Below, in pieces: positions 9,781 through 19,027 of a DNA stretch of 64,000 nt. Below the pieces are notes generated by a model, which saw nothing but the letters and a program-made list of their open reading frames with translations, did not search any database and was not told the origin of the DNA. This DNA comes from Thalassolituus sp006212115 (GTDB taxonomy: Bacteria; Pseudomonadota; Gammaproteobacteria; Pseudomonadales; Oceanobacteraceae). The number at the start of each line of letters is the position of its first letter. Position 1 is the stretch's first letter. Where the stretch lies: assembly GCF_040372045.1 (NCBI RefSeq), contig NZ_BAABWH010000001.1; one strand, 5' to 3'. A program made the translations under genes and the position numbers.

Positions 9781-10230
9781 TTAGTCTGTCAAACCACCCT
9801 GTTTGATGGTGTTTACTGGCGCGTTTTTCAATACACTTGGCTGCCATTGCCCCTGCATTTTCTGCCCTAGCTTGCGAGCCATCAGCAAGCCACCGACCAG
9901 CCCAAGAGCACCAGCGAGTAGAGACTGAGGCTCTGATCCGCCCTGGTAGCCGATAACAGCTCCAATAATGAGCCCGATCAATGGCAAGCCGTACAAACAC
10001 AGCGCACTGATAGCCAGAGAACCCGACGGCAGCTGGATAGTCACTTGCTCTCCAACCCGAAAGTGATCGCCCGTAGGCACCCACAAACGAACCGGCTTGC
10101 CCAGCTTACTAAGCGAGTGCTGGCCGCACCCTGCACGAGCGCTACAGCTGTTGCAGGCACTTTGCTGAATGCCTTCAACCCAGACACCATTATTGCCGGT
10201 TTCGACCACCTGAACTATTTCTTGATTCAC
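9781..10230 (-). CDS. rseC: SoxR-reducing/sigma-E regulatory protein RseC (MucC)
   Basis: Inner-membrane protein of the RseC/MucC family, 149 residues, known as a modulator of sigma-E and a part of Rsx-linked electron transfer. A cysteine cluster near residues 26-36 (CNSCSARAGCG) precedes two adjacent membrane segments around residues 75-115 (LAISALCLYGLPLIGLIIG and the next). The start is GTG, with AAGG eight bases before it. It follows rseB after 54 bases and precedes mucD, as in Pseudomonas mucB-mucC-mucD. Confidence 0.9.
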   Translation of the reverse strand: MNQEIVQVVETGNNGVWVEGIQQSACNSCSARAGCGQHSLSKLGKPVRLWVPTGDHFRVGEQVTIQLPSGSLAISALCLYGLPLIGLIIGAVIGYQGGSEPQSLLAGALGLVGGLLMARKLGQKMQGQWQPSVLKNAPVNTIKQGGLTD

Positions 10231-10284
10231 GCTTATTACCTTCCTTTACAGCTCTCTACACTGGACGGCAGAACGGAGTATGAC

Positions 10285-11328
10285 TCAGCGCTGACTGAGA
10301 ATCGGTCTGGTACCCAAGGACTCAGTCATTGCCGGACTCTGGTCGGGTAACGCCGACAGTAAGATGCGTTCCAGTGTCGCCGGAGGCAACTCGCCAACGA
10401 CAGTCAGGCGGAGTTTACCATCAGAATGGACAACATCCTCGACAGTCGCGGAAACTGGGCCCCATTGACGGCTCATTCTGGCTGACAAATTCCCGGAATG
10501 CTGTTCCGACACAGCATCGACAAAGAAAGTGAAAGACGCGAGACCATCGCTGAATTTCATTCTCTCACTCTTAACACTCACCTGAGCATCTCTCGACAGG
10601 CTATAGCGCTGCAAGGTGAAACCGAGGGGGAGCCAATCCGGATACCATTCAGACTCTAGCGCTCTTATCTGCTCCGAATCGGTTAAGTGGCGATGAAGCT
10701 GTACGGTGTGCCCGGTCTGCCCCTGCTGAAACCGCTCGGGTGCAGGAGCAGCCGACACGTCTATCGCGGCGAACTGAAATCGCTGTAACACGTCATTTTT
10801 CGAATTGATAATATCGGCTTTTAACGGGAGAGCGGTTTCAGAATCCAACCAGAGACGATATCCATATCTGTCGGGCGTTGTGGGGGTAATACGGAGGGCG
10901 GCGGAATCACGGCCAGCAATTCGTTGATCAAGCCGATCTGCCCTCTGCACCGTGTAGTACTGTTCGAATGTATCGGAGTGAACCGGAAAGTAACTGTTGA
11001 AAGGCTTGAGAATATCGGGAGTCATGCCCGGTAGGTGAACACCTTGATGGATGCAGACGACCTCGTTTCCACTTCGGATTTGCGAGCGGCGCTCTCCGGT
11101 CAGATAGTCGATTCGCAACGACATCTGCTGATTGGCAGGGCCCTGCTGTATCTTCGCCGAGTGCCACTGGTCTCCATAACCGTATGTCACCAAGCCGGAA
11201 TAGTGGCGACTTTTGAGAGAAGACGCCATTTCAGACAGCAGGTCATCCGCCTCGTCGGCGAGAGAAACGCCAGGCCAAAGAAGTGCGATGCCGCATAACA
11301 CTTTCCACACTGTGCAACGGCATCTCAT
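10285..11328 (-). CDS. rseB: Sigma-E factor regulatory protein RseB (MucB)
   Basis: Periplasmic lipid/LPS sensor that binds the anti-sigma factor RseA and shields it from DegS cleavage. It has a signal peptide (about 1-24, cut after VSLA), the N-terminal LolA-like MucB/RseB domain (LKSRHYSGLVTYGYGDQWHS) and the smaller C-terminal domain, 347 residues in all. Two in-frame ATGs occur at the start (11328 and 11323 region), so the first residue is slightly uncertain. It starts 3 bases after the rseA stop. Confidence 0.92.
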   Translation of the reverse strand: MRCRCTVWKVLCGIALLWPGVSLADEADDLLSEMASSLKSRHYSGLVTYGYGDQWHSAKIQQGPANQQMSLRIDYLTGERRSQIRSGNEVVCIHQGVHLPGMTPDILKPFNSYFPVHSDTFEQYYTVQRADRLDQRIAGRDSAALRITPTTPDRYGYRLWLDSETALPLKADIINSKNDVLQRFQFAAIDVSAAPAPERFQQGQTGHTVQLHRHLTDSEQIRALESEWYPDWLPLGFTLQRYSLSRDAQVSVKSERMKFSDGLASFTFFVDAVSEQHSGNLSARMSRQWGPVSATVEDVVHSDGKLRLTVVGELPPATLERILLSALPDQSPAMTESLGTRPILSQR

Positions 11329-11331
11329 GCT

Positions 11332-12081
11332 TTATTCGGCCCCGGCTCCTGCATTTACGCCCTGCTGGACCTCAGCACGAACCCTGTCGCGAATACCAGT
11401 GTCCTGACCAAAATTAGCCACTCGTGCAAATGGCGAAGCCTGCTGAACACGAGCACCAAATCCGTGATCTTCATGCTCTAGCACGTACTGACGCAGAGTT
11501 TCCTGAGCTGCCGCCAGCTCCTCTTCGCTCAGCGAGGCTGTTGCACTGCGATCGGCAGTAGTGTCAGATGCCACAGCACTCACAGTAACGTCGCTAACAA
11601 ATGACGCAGTATCACCCGCTGGAGCAATCTCCGACGATACTGCGGCCATCACAGGCTGGGCTGACAGATCACCTGACACTCCAACATCTGGACTCGTCAG
11701 CGCACGCGCACCAAAGAGCACAGCAAGTGTCACCGACGCCGCCACGCTACCAGAAATCATCCAGGCAGGCAGAGCAGGTTTCGATGGTTGCACGAGATCA
11801 GGTTGCGAGGCAGCAACTGCACTGGAGCGCGAGCTGCCTTGGTCAGCCGCTGCAGGTACATCATCCATTGGCTCACCGTCTATCGCCTGCATAATGCCAC
11901 GCGACAGATCAACCGTGCCGATAGATTCACCACGCATCGCTGCGCCAATCAGATGGAAGTTACTCCACTGCTCGCGTAGCTCTGCATCATTTTCGACGTG
12001 GTTTAAAGCACGTCTGAGTTCGAGCTCGTCACACTCGCCATCACAGAGAGCAGACAGTGACTCCCTTATCCGGTTTTTCAT
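11332..12081 (-). CDS. rseA: Anti-sigma-E factor RseA (MucA)
   Basis: Inner-membrane anti-sigma factor that holds RpoE inactive until DegS/RseP cleave it. The cytoplasmic domain (ESLSALCDGECDELELRRAL) binds sigma-E; a membrane helix follows near residues 105-125 (AWMISGSVAASVTLAVLFGA) and then a long Ala/Ser-rich periplasmic part. The start at 12081 (MKNRIRES) is chosen because it matches the family; a GTG three codons upstream is possible. The stop is 3 bases before rseB. Confidence 0.9.
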   Translation of the reverse strand: MKNRIRESLSALCDGECDELELRRALNHVENDAELREQWSNFHLIGAAMRGESIGTVDLSRGIMQAIDGEPMDDVPAAADQGSSRSSAVAASQPDLVQPSKPALPAWMISGSVAASVTLAVLFGARALTSPDVGVSGDLSAQPVMAAVSSEIAPAGDTASFVSDVTVSAVASDTTADRSATASLSEEELAAAQETLRQYVLEHEDHGFGARVQQASPFARVANFGQDTGIRDRVRAEVQQGVNAGAGAE

Positions 12082-12101
12082 AAACAACACCCATAAAGCA
12101 C

Positions 12102-12743
12102 TTACGCTGTCGCACTGAGCAACGGCCGCATTTTCTTTTCAATTGCTTCCCGCGCTCGGAAAATTCGGGATCTTACCGTCCCTATCGGGCAATTCATTGC
12201 CTCTGCAATCTCTTCATAGCTCAAGCCTTCAAGTTCTCGTAGCGTTACCGCACGACGCAACTCTTCTGGCAAGTCTTCAATCGCATCGAAAACCACCTTG
12301 CGCAACTGATCTCGCTGCAGCAAACCGTCGGGGGTCTCGACATCTTTCATATTAGCCTCGTCCGCAAAATACGCTGCGTCATCGAGGTCAATGTCCTGAG
12401 TCGGGGTTTTGCGACCACGACTAATCAGGTGATTCTTGGCCGTATTCACAGCAATCCGGTACATCCAGGTGTAAAACTGGCTATCCCCTCGGAATGAAGG
12501 TAACGCACGGTATGCCTTGATGAATGCTTCCTGCGTCACATCCTGAGCTTCAGCATGATCGGATACAAACCGTCCTACCAAAGAGAGGATACGATGCTGG
12601 TACTTCACCACCAGCAGGTCGAATGCCCGCCGGTCACCTTTCTGAACCCGCGCGACCAGTTGTTGGTCTGAAGCTGGTTGGTCGGTCATCTGATTACCTG
12701 CATCTGTCGGTTGCTTCTCTGCAACATTTGTTGAACGAGTCAC
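12102..12743 (-). CDS. rpoE: RNA polymerase sigma-E factor (AlgU/RpoE)
   Basis: ECF sigma factor for envelope stress. Region 2 shows RVQKGDRRAFDLLVVKYQHR and the conserved DVTQEAFIKAYRAL, and region 4 has the helix-turn-helix LSYEEIAEAMNCPIGTVRSR. The start is GTG at 12743 with a strong GGAGG seven bases upstream; this gives a 19-residue extension before MTDQPASDQQLV, the usual family start, so an internal ATG at 12689 is an alternative. It heads the rpoE-rseA-rseB-rseC-mucD operon and is probably autoregulated through the promoter at 12832-12859. Confidence 0.96.
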   Translation of the reverse strand: MTRSTNVAEKQPTDAGNQMTDQPASDQQLVARVQKGDRRAFDLLVVKYQHRILSLVGRFVSDHAEAQDVTQEAFIKAYRALPSFRGDSQFYTWMYRIAVNTAKNHLISRGRKTPTQDIDLDDAAYFADEANMKDVETPDGLLQRDQLRKVVFDAIEDLPEELRRAVTLRELEGLSYEEIAEAMNCPIGTVRSRIFRAREAIEKKMRPLLSATA

Positions 12744-12831
12744 ACCATGTCCTCCACTTATGGATACATAAGTTCGGTGTGTCTGGGACCAGATAGTTCA
12801 GAATACTGACATTTCCTGACACAACTACCTA

Positions 12832-12859
12832 ATAGACCTGCAAATAATGAAACAGTTCC
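12832..12859 (-). promoter_or_regulatory. Sigma-E-type promoter upstream of rpoE
   Basis: On the minus strand there is GGAACTG (12853-12859), a 15-base spacer, and GTCTAT (12832-12837). This closely fits the E. coli sigma-E consensus GGAACTT-N15/16-GTCTAA and lies 89 bases before the rpoE start, which implies positive autoregulation. Seen directly in the sequence; activity is inferred. Confidence 0.75.
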
Positions 12860-12998
12860 ACGGCTGTCAGGTTTCTTTGTCAACGCCATCGCTGCGCATT
12901 ATAGTGCGGCTGGGCTTACGCCTGACCGTCGTACTGAACATGGTCACCAGAGTCTGCAAGCAGACCTGTCGAGATTACCACCACTGGAGCCAATGTGC

Positions 12999-14618
12999 AT
13001 GAGCCAGACACTGACATTTGATGTATTAATCATAGGAAGCGGAGCAGCTGGGCTTACCCTGGGATTATCGCTGCCTGAGCATCTGCAAGTGGCCATCGTC
13101 AGTAAGGACACCATGGACGCAGGCTCAACCCGCTGGGCGCAAGGTGGTGTCGCGGCCGTGTTGGACGAAGAAGACAGTGTTGACGCACATGTTGCCGACA
13201 CACTTACTGCAGGAGCGGGCTTGTGCAATGAAGCCGCCGTTCGATTTACGGTCAGTGAATCCACGGAAGCCATACAATGGCTAATTGATCTTGGTGTGCC
13301 CTTCACAAAAGAAAACCCAGCTTCGGGTGACAACCAGTTTCACCTCACCCGAGAAGGCGGCCACAGTGCACGCCGCATTATCCATGCCGCCGATGCCACC
13401 GGGCATGCGATGTCAGACACCCTCCTTCAGCGAGCATCTGAGCGTGATAACCTGACACTGCTTAATGATTACATTGCAGTCGACCTGATTACCCGTGAAA
13501 AACTGGGGCTGGAACACCAAGCCTGTGCTGGGGGCTACTTCCTCAACAAAAAAACCGGTGATGTTGATGCCATCACAGCGAAAGCAACGGCCTTGGCAAC
13601 AGGTGGCGCGAGTAAAGTATACCTCTATACCAGCAATCCCGACGGTGCATCCGGTGACGGTATTGCCATGGCGTGGCGGGCTGGTTGCCGGGTGGCGAAC
13701 ATGGAATTTAACCAGTTCCACCCAACTTGTCTGTATCACCCACAAGCAGGTTCATTTCTGATTACCGAAGCCGTTCGTGGTGAAGGCGGCAAACTTTTAC
13801 TGCCCAACGGTAAGCGTTTTATGGATCGTTTTGACGACAGAGCCGAACTGGCTCCCCGCGACATCGTGGCGCGAGCGATCGACCATGAAATGAAACGCCT
13901 CGGGGCCGATTGCCTGTTTCTGGATATTTCGCACAAACCGGCGGAATTTATTCGCGAGCATTTCCCGACTATCTACGATCGCTGTCTGGAGCTCGGTATC
14001 GACATCACACGTGACCCCATCCCTGTTGTGCCTGCAGCCCACTACACCTGTGGTGGTGTGGTCACCGACAACGCCGGTAAGACTGATATTCGACGCCTTT
14101 ACGCGGTAGGCGAAACAGCATGCACAGGGCTGCATGGTGCAAACCGCTTAGCCAGCAACTCTCTCCTCGAGTGTCTGGTGTACGCAAGAGCCGCAGCCGC
14201 CGATATCGCCGCCTCAATTACAGACTTGCCCGAGCCCGAGACGGTGCCACACTGGGACTCCAGCCAGGTTACGGATTCCGATGAAGACGTTGTTATCGCC
14301 CACAACTGGGACGAGTTACGTCGCTTTATGTGGGACTACGTGGGTATCGTACGCACCACAAAACGTCTGGTCAGAGCGAAGCACAGGGTAAAATTGTTAC
14401 GTCAGGAGATTCAGGAATTTTACTCCAATCACAAGGTCACCAACGACTTACTGGAGTTAAGAAATCTGGTGGATGTTGCCGAAGTGATTATCCGCTCGGC
14501 ACTGATGCGCAAAGAGAGTCGCGGACTGCATTACAGTCGGGACTACCCGGAAGTATTGCCTCGAGCGTACGATACTGTGCTGATGTCCAAGTACATCAAT
14601 GAGCTTGGCCATCTCTAA
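12999..14618 (+). CDS. nadB: L-aspartate oxidase
   Basis: Flavoprotein that oxidises L-aspartate to iminoaspartate, the first step of de novo NAD synthesis. The FAD-binding GSGAAGLTLGLSLP is at the N-terminus, followed by STRWAQGGVAAV, the substrate-site HLTREGGHSARRI, and HGANRLASNSLLECLVYARA near the end of the flavin domain; a helical C-terminal domain follows. An ATG six bases upstream is also in frame, but GGAG sits 9 bases from the 12999 ATG and only 3 from the earlier one. It is divergent from rpoE, as in Pseudomonas. Confidence 0.97.
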   Translation: MSQTLTFDVLIIGSGAAGLTLGLSLPEHLQVAIVSKDTMDAGSTRWAQGGVAAVLDEEDSVDAHVADTLTAGAGLCNEAAVRFTVSESTEAIQWLIDLGVPFTKENPASGDNQFHLTREGGHSARRIIHAADATGHAMSDTLLQRASERDNLTLLNDYIAVDLITREKLGLEHQACAGGYFLNKKTGDVDAITAKATALATGGASKVYLYTSNPDGASGDGIAMAWRAGCRVANMEFNQFHPTCLYHPQAGSFLITEAVRGEGGKLLLPNGKRFMDRFDDRAELAPRDIVARAIDHEMKRLGADCLFLDISHKPAEFIREHFPTIYDRCLELGIDITRDPIPVVPAAHYTCGGVVTDNAGKTDIRRLYAVGETACTGLHGANRLASNSLLECLVYARAAAADIAASITDLPEPETVPHWDSSQVTDSDEDVVIAHNWDELRRFMWDYVGIVRTTKRLVRAKHRVKLLRQEIQEFYSNHKVTNDLLELRNLVDVAEVIIRSALMRKESRGLHYSRDYPEVLPRAYDTVLMSKYINELGHL

Positions 14619-14663
14619 CCGGGCCTGGCTTAGATTTGACTTGGGTAGGACTTGAATGGGGCT

Positions 14664-15056
14664 TCATACAGCGCCGTAGAGCTCATACTTGAGGTGTCGA
14701 TATGGCTCAGCGTTTTGAAAACTGTCTGGCCTGATTACCAGCACCTGCCACGGCCAGAACCCCCACACCAACCTCACGTACTGGCGGCGGCGGACGCTGC
14801 CGCTTTTGAAGGTCACAGCGTATTTTTCACCGCCCCGGAACAACCACCAACCATCACAGTTCTTGCCAATCAGTACAGGAGAACGTGGAATCCACAGCGC
14901 CACAAGGCTTCCGACTAACGGAATCAGGAGCAGAATTTTCCAACCGCCATCCATAGCGGTGAGCAACAGAATACTGCCGAGAAGCCAACAGGCTGCGTCA
15001 ATCCGCTGCTGGAAACGGGATGGGCGAATCAGCCACTCACTTTGGTGTGCGGGCAT
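14664..15056 (-). CDS. cptA: YgfX/CptA-family membrane protein
   Basis: Small inner-membrane protein (130 residues) with a pair of closely spaced membrane segments around residues 22-58 (ACWLLGSILLLTAMDGG and ILLLIPLVGSLVALWIP) and a basic, tryptophan-rich C-terminal half (RLVWGFWPWQVLVIRPDSF). It overlaps the end of sdhE by 20 bases, the ygfX-ygfY arrangement of E. coli, where YgfX was described as a toxin that disturbs FtsZ and MreB and partners SdhE. The start at 15056 is chosen by family length; translation is probably coupled to sdhE since no clear ribosome-binding site is visible. Confidence 0.75.
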   Translation of the reverse strand: MPAHQSEWLIRPSRFQQRIDAACWLLGSILLLTAMDGGWKILLLIPLVGSLVALWIPRSPVLIGKNCDGWWLFRGGEKYAVTFKSGSVRRRQYVRLVWGFWPWQVLVIRPDSFQNAEPYRHLKYELYGAV

Positions 15057-15339
15057 ACTCCAGCACCACATCGACAATGCGTTTCATGTCAGCGTCTTCA
15101 GGCTCAACGTGCTCCATAAACCAGGTAAACAGATCCGGGTCTTCACGATCAAGCAGTGCGCGATAACGCTGCTGGTCCGCCTCTTCCAGTTTGGCGTATT
15201 GCTGCTGAGAAAACGGTAAAAGGAGAACATCCAGCTCCAGCATACCCCGGCGGCTATGCCAGATGACTCGTCGCTCCTCTAGCTTTTTGTCTTCTGCCGA
15301 TGTGCTCTGATCTGCGGTGTGTTGCTGCGGTGTATTCAC
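15037..15339 (-). CDS. sdhE: FAD assembly factor SdhE
   Basis: Chaperone that promotes covalent flavinylation of succinate dehydrogenase (and fumarate reductase) flavoprotein subunits. The signature RVIWHSRRGMLELDVLL contains the conserved RG-x-x-E needed for function, and the all-helical 80-residue core follows (DPDLFTWFMEH). The start is GTG at 15339, with GGAG six bases before it. The frame is open a further 27 codons upstream (Cys-rich MSYSKCCKCG...), but that lacks family support. There are about 20 extra residues before the core compared with E. coli. Confidence 0.93.
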   Translation of the reverse strand: MNTPQQHTADQSTSAEDKKLEERRVIWHSRRGMLELDVLLLPFSQQQYAKLEEADQQRYRALLDREDPDLFTWFMEHVEPEDADMKRIVDVVLEYARTPK

Positions 15340-15497
15340 GAACTTCTCCGGAAGATAGATATCAGGACGATGATTATACCAAGGGTGGCGACCACATTTG
15401 CAGCACTTCGAGTAAGACACGCATAAACGCTACCTGAAACGACTTGAATTCAGAGACAAAACCTCCATATTGGCTGTCTGATGTAAGAGGAGTAGCT

Positions 15498-16430
15498 ATG
15501 AACGACCTGATAAGTGATTTCGGTAATATCTCAGAGCAAGGATTTGTTCCTGCTCAAGCTGACACTAAGGGACAGGGGCGTACCGTACTCAGCCAGTTCG
15601 CGCTACTGGCGGTTGATGGTCCGGATAGCGAACGTTTTTTACAAGGCCAGCTCACCTGCGACATGAGTGAAGTGACTCTGACTGAATGGCGCCCCGGTGC
15701 CTGCTGCACCGCCCGCGGTCAGATGATAGCTAACTTTATCGTACTGAAATCCGAAACAGGTTACTTATTGCGCCTGCCCTCCGCACAAGTACAACCTTTA
15801 ATGGATCACCTGAAGAAGTACGCCGTTTTCTTTAAAGCAGAGATGAAAACCGCAGAGCACTTACTTCTTATTGGTGAACTACCGACCAGCACGTCTGACT
15901 CCGAGTCGCCAGCGACTCAAACTGTTTCTCCGACTGTCAGCACCCCAACCATCATCTGGCCAGATGGACGAGCCGAGTACTGGACCGATGAGTCTCAAGC
16001 GCGCGAACTTCTGACAAACTCATTGCTGACAAGTGAAGCCGAGTGGTCAGGTGCCGATATTACGTCGGGCTGGTTGTGGCTATTACCCGAGTCCGCGGAT
16101 CAGTGGGCCCCACAGTACATCGACTGGCAGCAGCACGAAGGCATTAGCTTCAGTAAAGGCTGCTACACGGGCCAGGAAATCATTGCGCGACTGCAATATC
16201 GCAGCAAGAGTAAGCGTCATTTATTCAGTGTTGAAAGCGACCACCCCCTGCCATCGGTGATGACTCCGATCGCTCTGAATGGACGAGACAAAGGCGAGAT
16301 AGGCAGTATCGGTCTGGGCTCCTTCCAGAACTCAGGCCTTGCTGTCATGAATGCCGACGCGCAAGAAATTCAGGGAGAATGTGACGGCCACCCCGTGACT
16401 CTTCGCAGACTCTTCTATACTGAGGAGTAA
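15498..16430 (+). CDS. ygfZ: tRNA-modifying/Fe-S cluster protein YgfZ
   Basis: Folate-binding protein of the GcvT-like family that helps Fe-S enzymes such as MiaB. The hallmark KGCYTGQEIIARLQYR motif, with the conserved Cys, is near residues 230-245, and the N-terminal SQFALLAVDGPDSERFLQGQLTCD is typical. The start at 15498 follows AGGAG by 5 bases; the frame is open 18 codons upstream without a ribosome-binding site. The 310-residue product is divergent from sdhE, with 158 bases between. Confidence 0.92.
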   Translation: MNDLISDFGNISEQGFVPAQADTKGQGRTVLSQFALLAVDGPDSERFLQGQLTCDMSEVTLTEWRPGACCTARGQMIANFIVLKSETGYLLRLPSAQVQPLMDHLKKYAVFFKAEMKTAEHLLLIGELPTSTSDSESPATQTVSPTVSTPTIIWPDGRAEYWTDESQARELLTNSLLTSEAEWSGADITSGWLWLLPESADQWAPQYIDWQQHEGISFSKGCYTGQEIIARLQYRSKSKRHLFSVESDHPLPSVMTPIALNGRDKGEIGSIGLGSFQNSGLAVMNADAQEIQGECDGHPVTLRRLFYTEE

Positions 16431-16468
16431 CGCAGACGAAGTCTGCAAAATGGGATAAGAGGCACCGC

Positions 16469-17317
16469 ATGGCAGGCAATGTAATTGAAAACACTCAGCT
16501 TGAGATCGAGGGACTGATTGAACGGGATGAGCTGGTGTTGCCCACCCTGCCTGAGATCGCATTAAAAGTAAGAGACATTGCTGAAGACGAAAACGCCGGT
16601 ATTCAGGATCTGTCCAGAGTACTGGTTAAAGACCCGGCGATGAGCGCGCGCCTGTTACGTGTGGTCAACAGTCCAATGGTGCGTTCAGCCGTCCCAATTA
16701 CTGATATCAGTACTGCCATTTCACGGATGGGTATCGATTTCACTACGAACCTGGTTGTCAGTATTGCCATGGAGCAGATGTTCCAGGCAACCAATGAAAT
16801 CATCGATAAGCGCATGCGAGCCTGCTGGTCACATGCCACAGAAATCGCCGCTTCGGCTCAGGTTCTGGCTCGTCACTTTACTTCTTTACCGCCGGATCAG
16901 GCTCTGCTCGCCGGATTAGTCCATCAAATCGGTACACTTCCCATCCTCGCCTACGCCGAACAGTCAGGTTCGCTACTTCAAGATGCAAAAACGCTGGATC
17001 ACGCCATTCGTGCTCTGCATCAACCCTTGGGCGAGAAGGTCCTCTCGTCATGGGATTTCCCTGACGACATCATTAACGTGACACGAGACTACCTGAATTT
17101 TGATAGAGCTCCCGATGTCGCCGACCTCACTGATCTGATTCAGGTGGCTACGCTACAAAGCCACGCGGGAACCTCCCACCCTCTCGCTGAGATCGATACC
17201 GCCACCGTCGGAGCATTTGTCCGACTTGGGCTGGCAGCCGATACAGAAACACTTGAGCTGGAAGTGATCGCCGAGGAGCAGGCTGAAACACAGGCCGCAC
17301 TGCTTCCATCGATGTAA
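16469..17317 (+). CDS. HDOD-domain signalling protein
   Basis: A 282-residue protein that is almost entirely an HDOD domain, a metal-independent relative of HD phosphodiesterases found in regulators of motility, biofilm and stress. The diagnostic LPTLPEIALKVRDIAEDE and SRVLVKDPAMSARLLRVVNSP are at residues 24-75, and ISTAISRMGIDFTTNLV follows. No catalytic HD pair, receiver or GGDEF domain is attached. It starts 38 bases after ygfZ and could share its transcript. Confidence 0.85.
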   Translation: MAGNVIENTQLEIEGLIERDELVLPTLPEIALKVRDIAEDENAGIQDLSRVLVKDPAMSARLLRVVNSPMVRSAVPITDISTAISRMGIDFTTNLVVSIAMEQMFQATNEIIDKRMRACWSHATEIAASAQVLARHFTSLPPDQALLAGLVHQIGTLPILAYAEQSGSLLQDAKTLDHAIRALHQPLGEKVLSSWDFPDDIINVTRDYLNFDRAPDVADLTDLIQVATLQSHAGTSHPLAEIDTATVGAFVRLGLAADTETLELEVIAEEQAETQAALLPSM

Positions 17318-17364
17318 ATCACTACCGTGGCGAGGCCCCAAAGCATTGAGGTACACTCGCTGTT

Positions 17365-18009
17365 ATGACGACTTTCTTTGCTGCTATCGTTCTCTTAGCC
17401 TCTTTTGCTGGCATTCTGATCTGGTTATTCAGCCTGGCAACCCCAGGTCGGCGCGCGGAATTGGCCGCAGCTGCCGACCGTTCACGCATGGCCTTCGAAC
17501 CCTGGCATCTTCTTAGTGACAATATTCGCCATGCGGGCTTTCAACTTCTCAGTGCCGGCGACGCACGCTACGTTCCAAATTATCTGGAAGACGAACAATA
17601 TGTGCTGTTTGACTTCACTCGTGTCGGTGGAAAGAAACCCGAAGTTCAAACCGTCGTCATCACACCGTGCCCAATCAATTCGGACGTCCGCCTACTGATC
17701 ACTCCACGTCCAGCGCATGGCGATGGACACCACTGTTTCGATAAGCAACGGCCTCTGATTCGCCTCGACGAAGACGACCTGCCCCAATCTCTCAATCGGG
17801 CCCACGTCTATGCTCAGCCACCGCACAAAGCGCGTCCGCTTTTGGCCGAAAATGTTCAAAATTGGATTTTGGCCCATCCGCACCTTCACATTGAATGGGC
17901 GAGTGGCATGCTTCTGGTCTGCCAACCAGGCTACCAGATTAGTGGCGATGAACTGGAAAACGTAAAAGAGGATGTACGTTCACTGGCTCAGGAACTCAGA
18001 CAATACTGA
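17365..18009 (+). CDS. Hypothetical protein with one N-terminal membrane anchor
   Basis: Not recognised. The 214-residue product has a membrane segment at residues 4-26 (FFAAIVLLASFAGILIWLFSL), a basic stretch (PGRRAELAAAADRSR), and a soluble domain containing EDEQYVLFDFTRVGGKK and an ending rich in acidic helices. No cysteine pair, nucleotide loop or catalytic motif stands out. It lies 47 bases after the HDOD gene, and codon use looks like its neighbours, so it is probably a real native gene. Confidence 0.7.
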   Translation: MTTFFAAIVLLASFAGILIWLFSLATPGRRAELAAAADRSRMAFEPWHLLSDNIRHAGFQLLSAGDARYVPNYLEDEQYVLFDFTRVGGKKPEVQTVVITPCPINSDVRLLITPRPAHGDGHHCFDKQRPLIRLDEDDLPQSLNRAHVYAQPPHKARPLLAENVQNWILAHPHLHIEWASGMLLVCQPGYQISGDELENVKEDVRSLAQELRQY

Positions 18010-18082
18010 CCTGTTGCGACTGAACAGAAAGGTCACACGGTCAGTAGTCTGGGACGTTACCCCGAAATACTGGAGCCCTCTC

Positions 18083-19021
18083 GTGCACAATCTAACCCGC
18101 CTCGCGGCCATTAGCCTCGCTCTACTTCTTACAGCCTGTACGGCTCACCAACAAGATACTCTCTATCAGAAAGCCCTGGATTTGGGTGAATGGAAGGCTG
18201 GCTTCACAGAGCATCAGGCTCAGATTGCAGATATCGACATGAACTATCTTATTCGTGAAGCCGACGGCCCCATTCTGATGCTGGTACATGGCTTCTCAGC
18301 TAATAACAGCACCTGGCTACAGTTCGCTGACAAACTCCCGGATCACTATTATCTGATCGCCCCCGACCTCGCGGGTCACGGAAAATCAAGCGAAGCGGAC
18401 AGCTATGACCTCGAAAAGCAGGCCGAGCGCCTGAAAGCACTGGCTGAACATCTGGGCATTGGCCCGTTTCATATCGTTGGCAACTCAATGGGTGGTGCCA
18501 TCAGTGCTATCTACGCGGCACGCTACCCAAGTGATATCGCAAGCCTGATCCTGATAGATTCTGCTGGCCTCGACGGAGAGAATCAGAGCCAGTTTTTTGC
18601 CGAACTTGAGAAAGGAAACAATCCTCTCATCGCAACGGACGAAGCCTCTTTTGAATATCGTATGGACCTGATCCTGGAAAAGCAGCCGCCGCTTCCATGG
18701 CCACTCCGTCCGGCACTGATTCGCGAGACTGTCGAGCGTGCAGAATTGAATAAAGTGATCTTCGCCGACATGCTGGCAACGCGCGAAAAAATGGACCAGG
18801 AAGAAATGAGCCGCCTTATTTCCGAGAACGTCACCATGCCTGCGTTAATCATGTGGGGAGAAAAAGACCGTGTCCTCGACGTCTCTGCTGTCAAAGCGTT
18901 CAAAGACGCAATCCCTCAAGCTGAAGTCAAAATCTACTCTGACCTGGGGCACGTCCCCATGCTCGAAGATCCAGCGGCCAGTGCCGAAACCATCACCCAG
19001 TTCGTTAGCAGTATTGATTAA
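18083..19021 (+). CDS. Alpha/beta hydrolase lipoprotein (lipase-like)
   Basis: Secreted or outer-membrane-anchored hydrolase, substrate unknown. The signal peptide ends in a lipobox (LLLTAC, Cys about 19). The alpha/beta fold shows the oxyanion HGFSANNSTW, the nucleophile elbow VGNSMGGAI, an Asp in WGEKDRVLD and a His in DLGHVPMLEDP, a complete Ser-Asp-His triad similar to Moraxella-type LipA lipases. The GTG at 18083 is preceded at 7 bases by GGAG; the open frame upstream (to 17972) overlaps the previous gene and lacks support. Confidence 0.88.
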   Translation: MHNLTRLAAISLALLLTACTAHQQDTLYQKALDLGEWKAGFTEHQAQIADIDMNYLIREADGPILMLVHGFSANNSTWLQFADKLPDHYYLIAPDLAGHGKSSEADSYDLEKQAERLKALAEHLGIGPFHIVGNSMGGAISAIYAARYPSDIASLILIDSAGLDGENQSQFFAELEKGNNPLIATDEASFEYRMDLILEKQPPLPWPLRPALIRETVERAELNKVIFADMLATREKMDQEEMSRLISENVTMPALIMWGEKDRVLDVSAVKAFKDAIPQAEVKIYSDLGHVPMLEDPAASAETITQFVSSID

Positions 19022-19027
19022 TGCCCT

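Noticed and set aside
11561..12118. A 185-residue plus-strand frame opposite rseA
   Set aside because: Low-complexity Ser/Thr/Ala product; mirror of the Ala-rich RseA periplasmic region.
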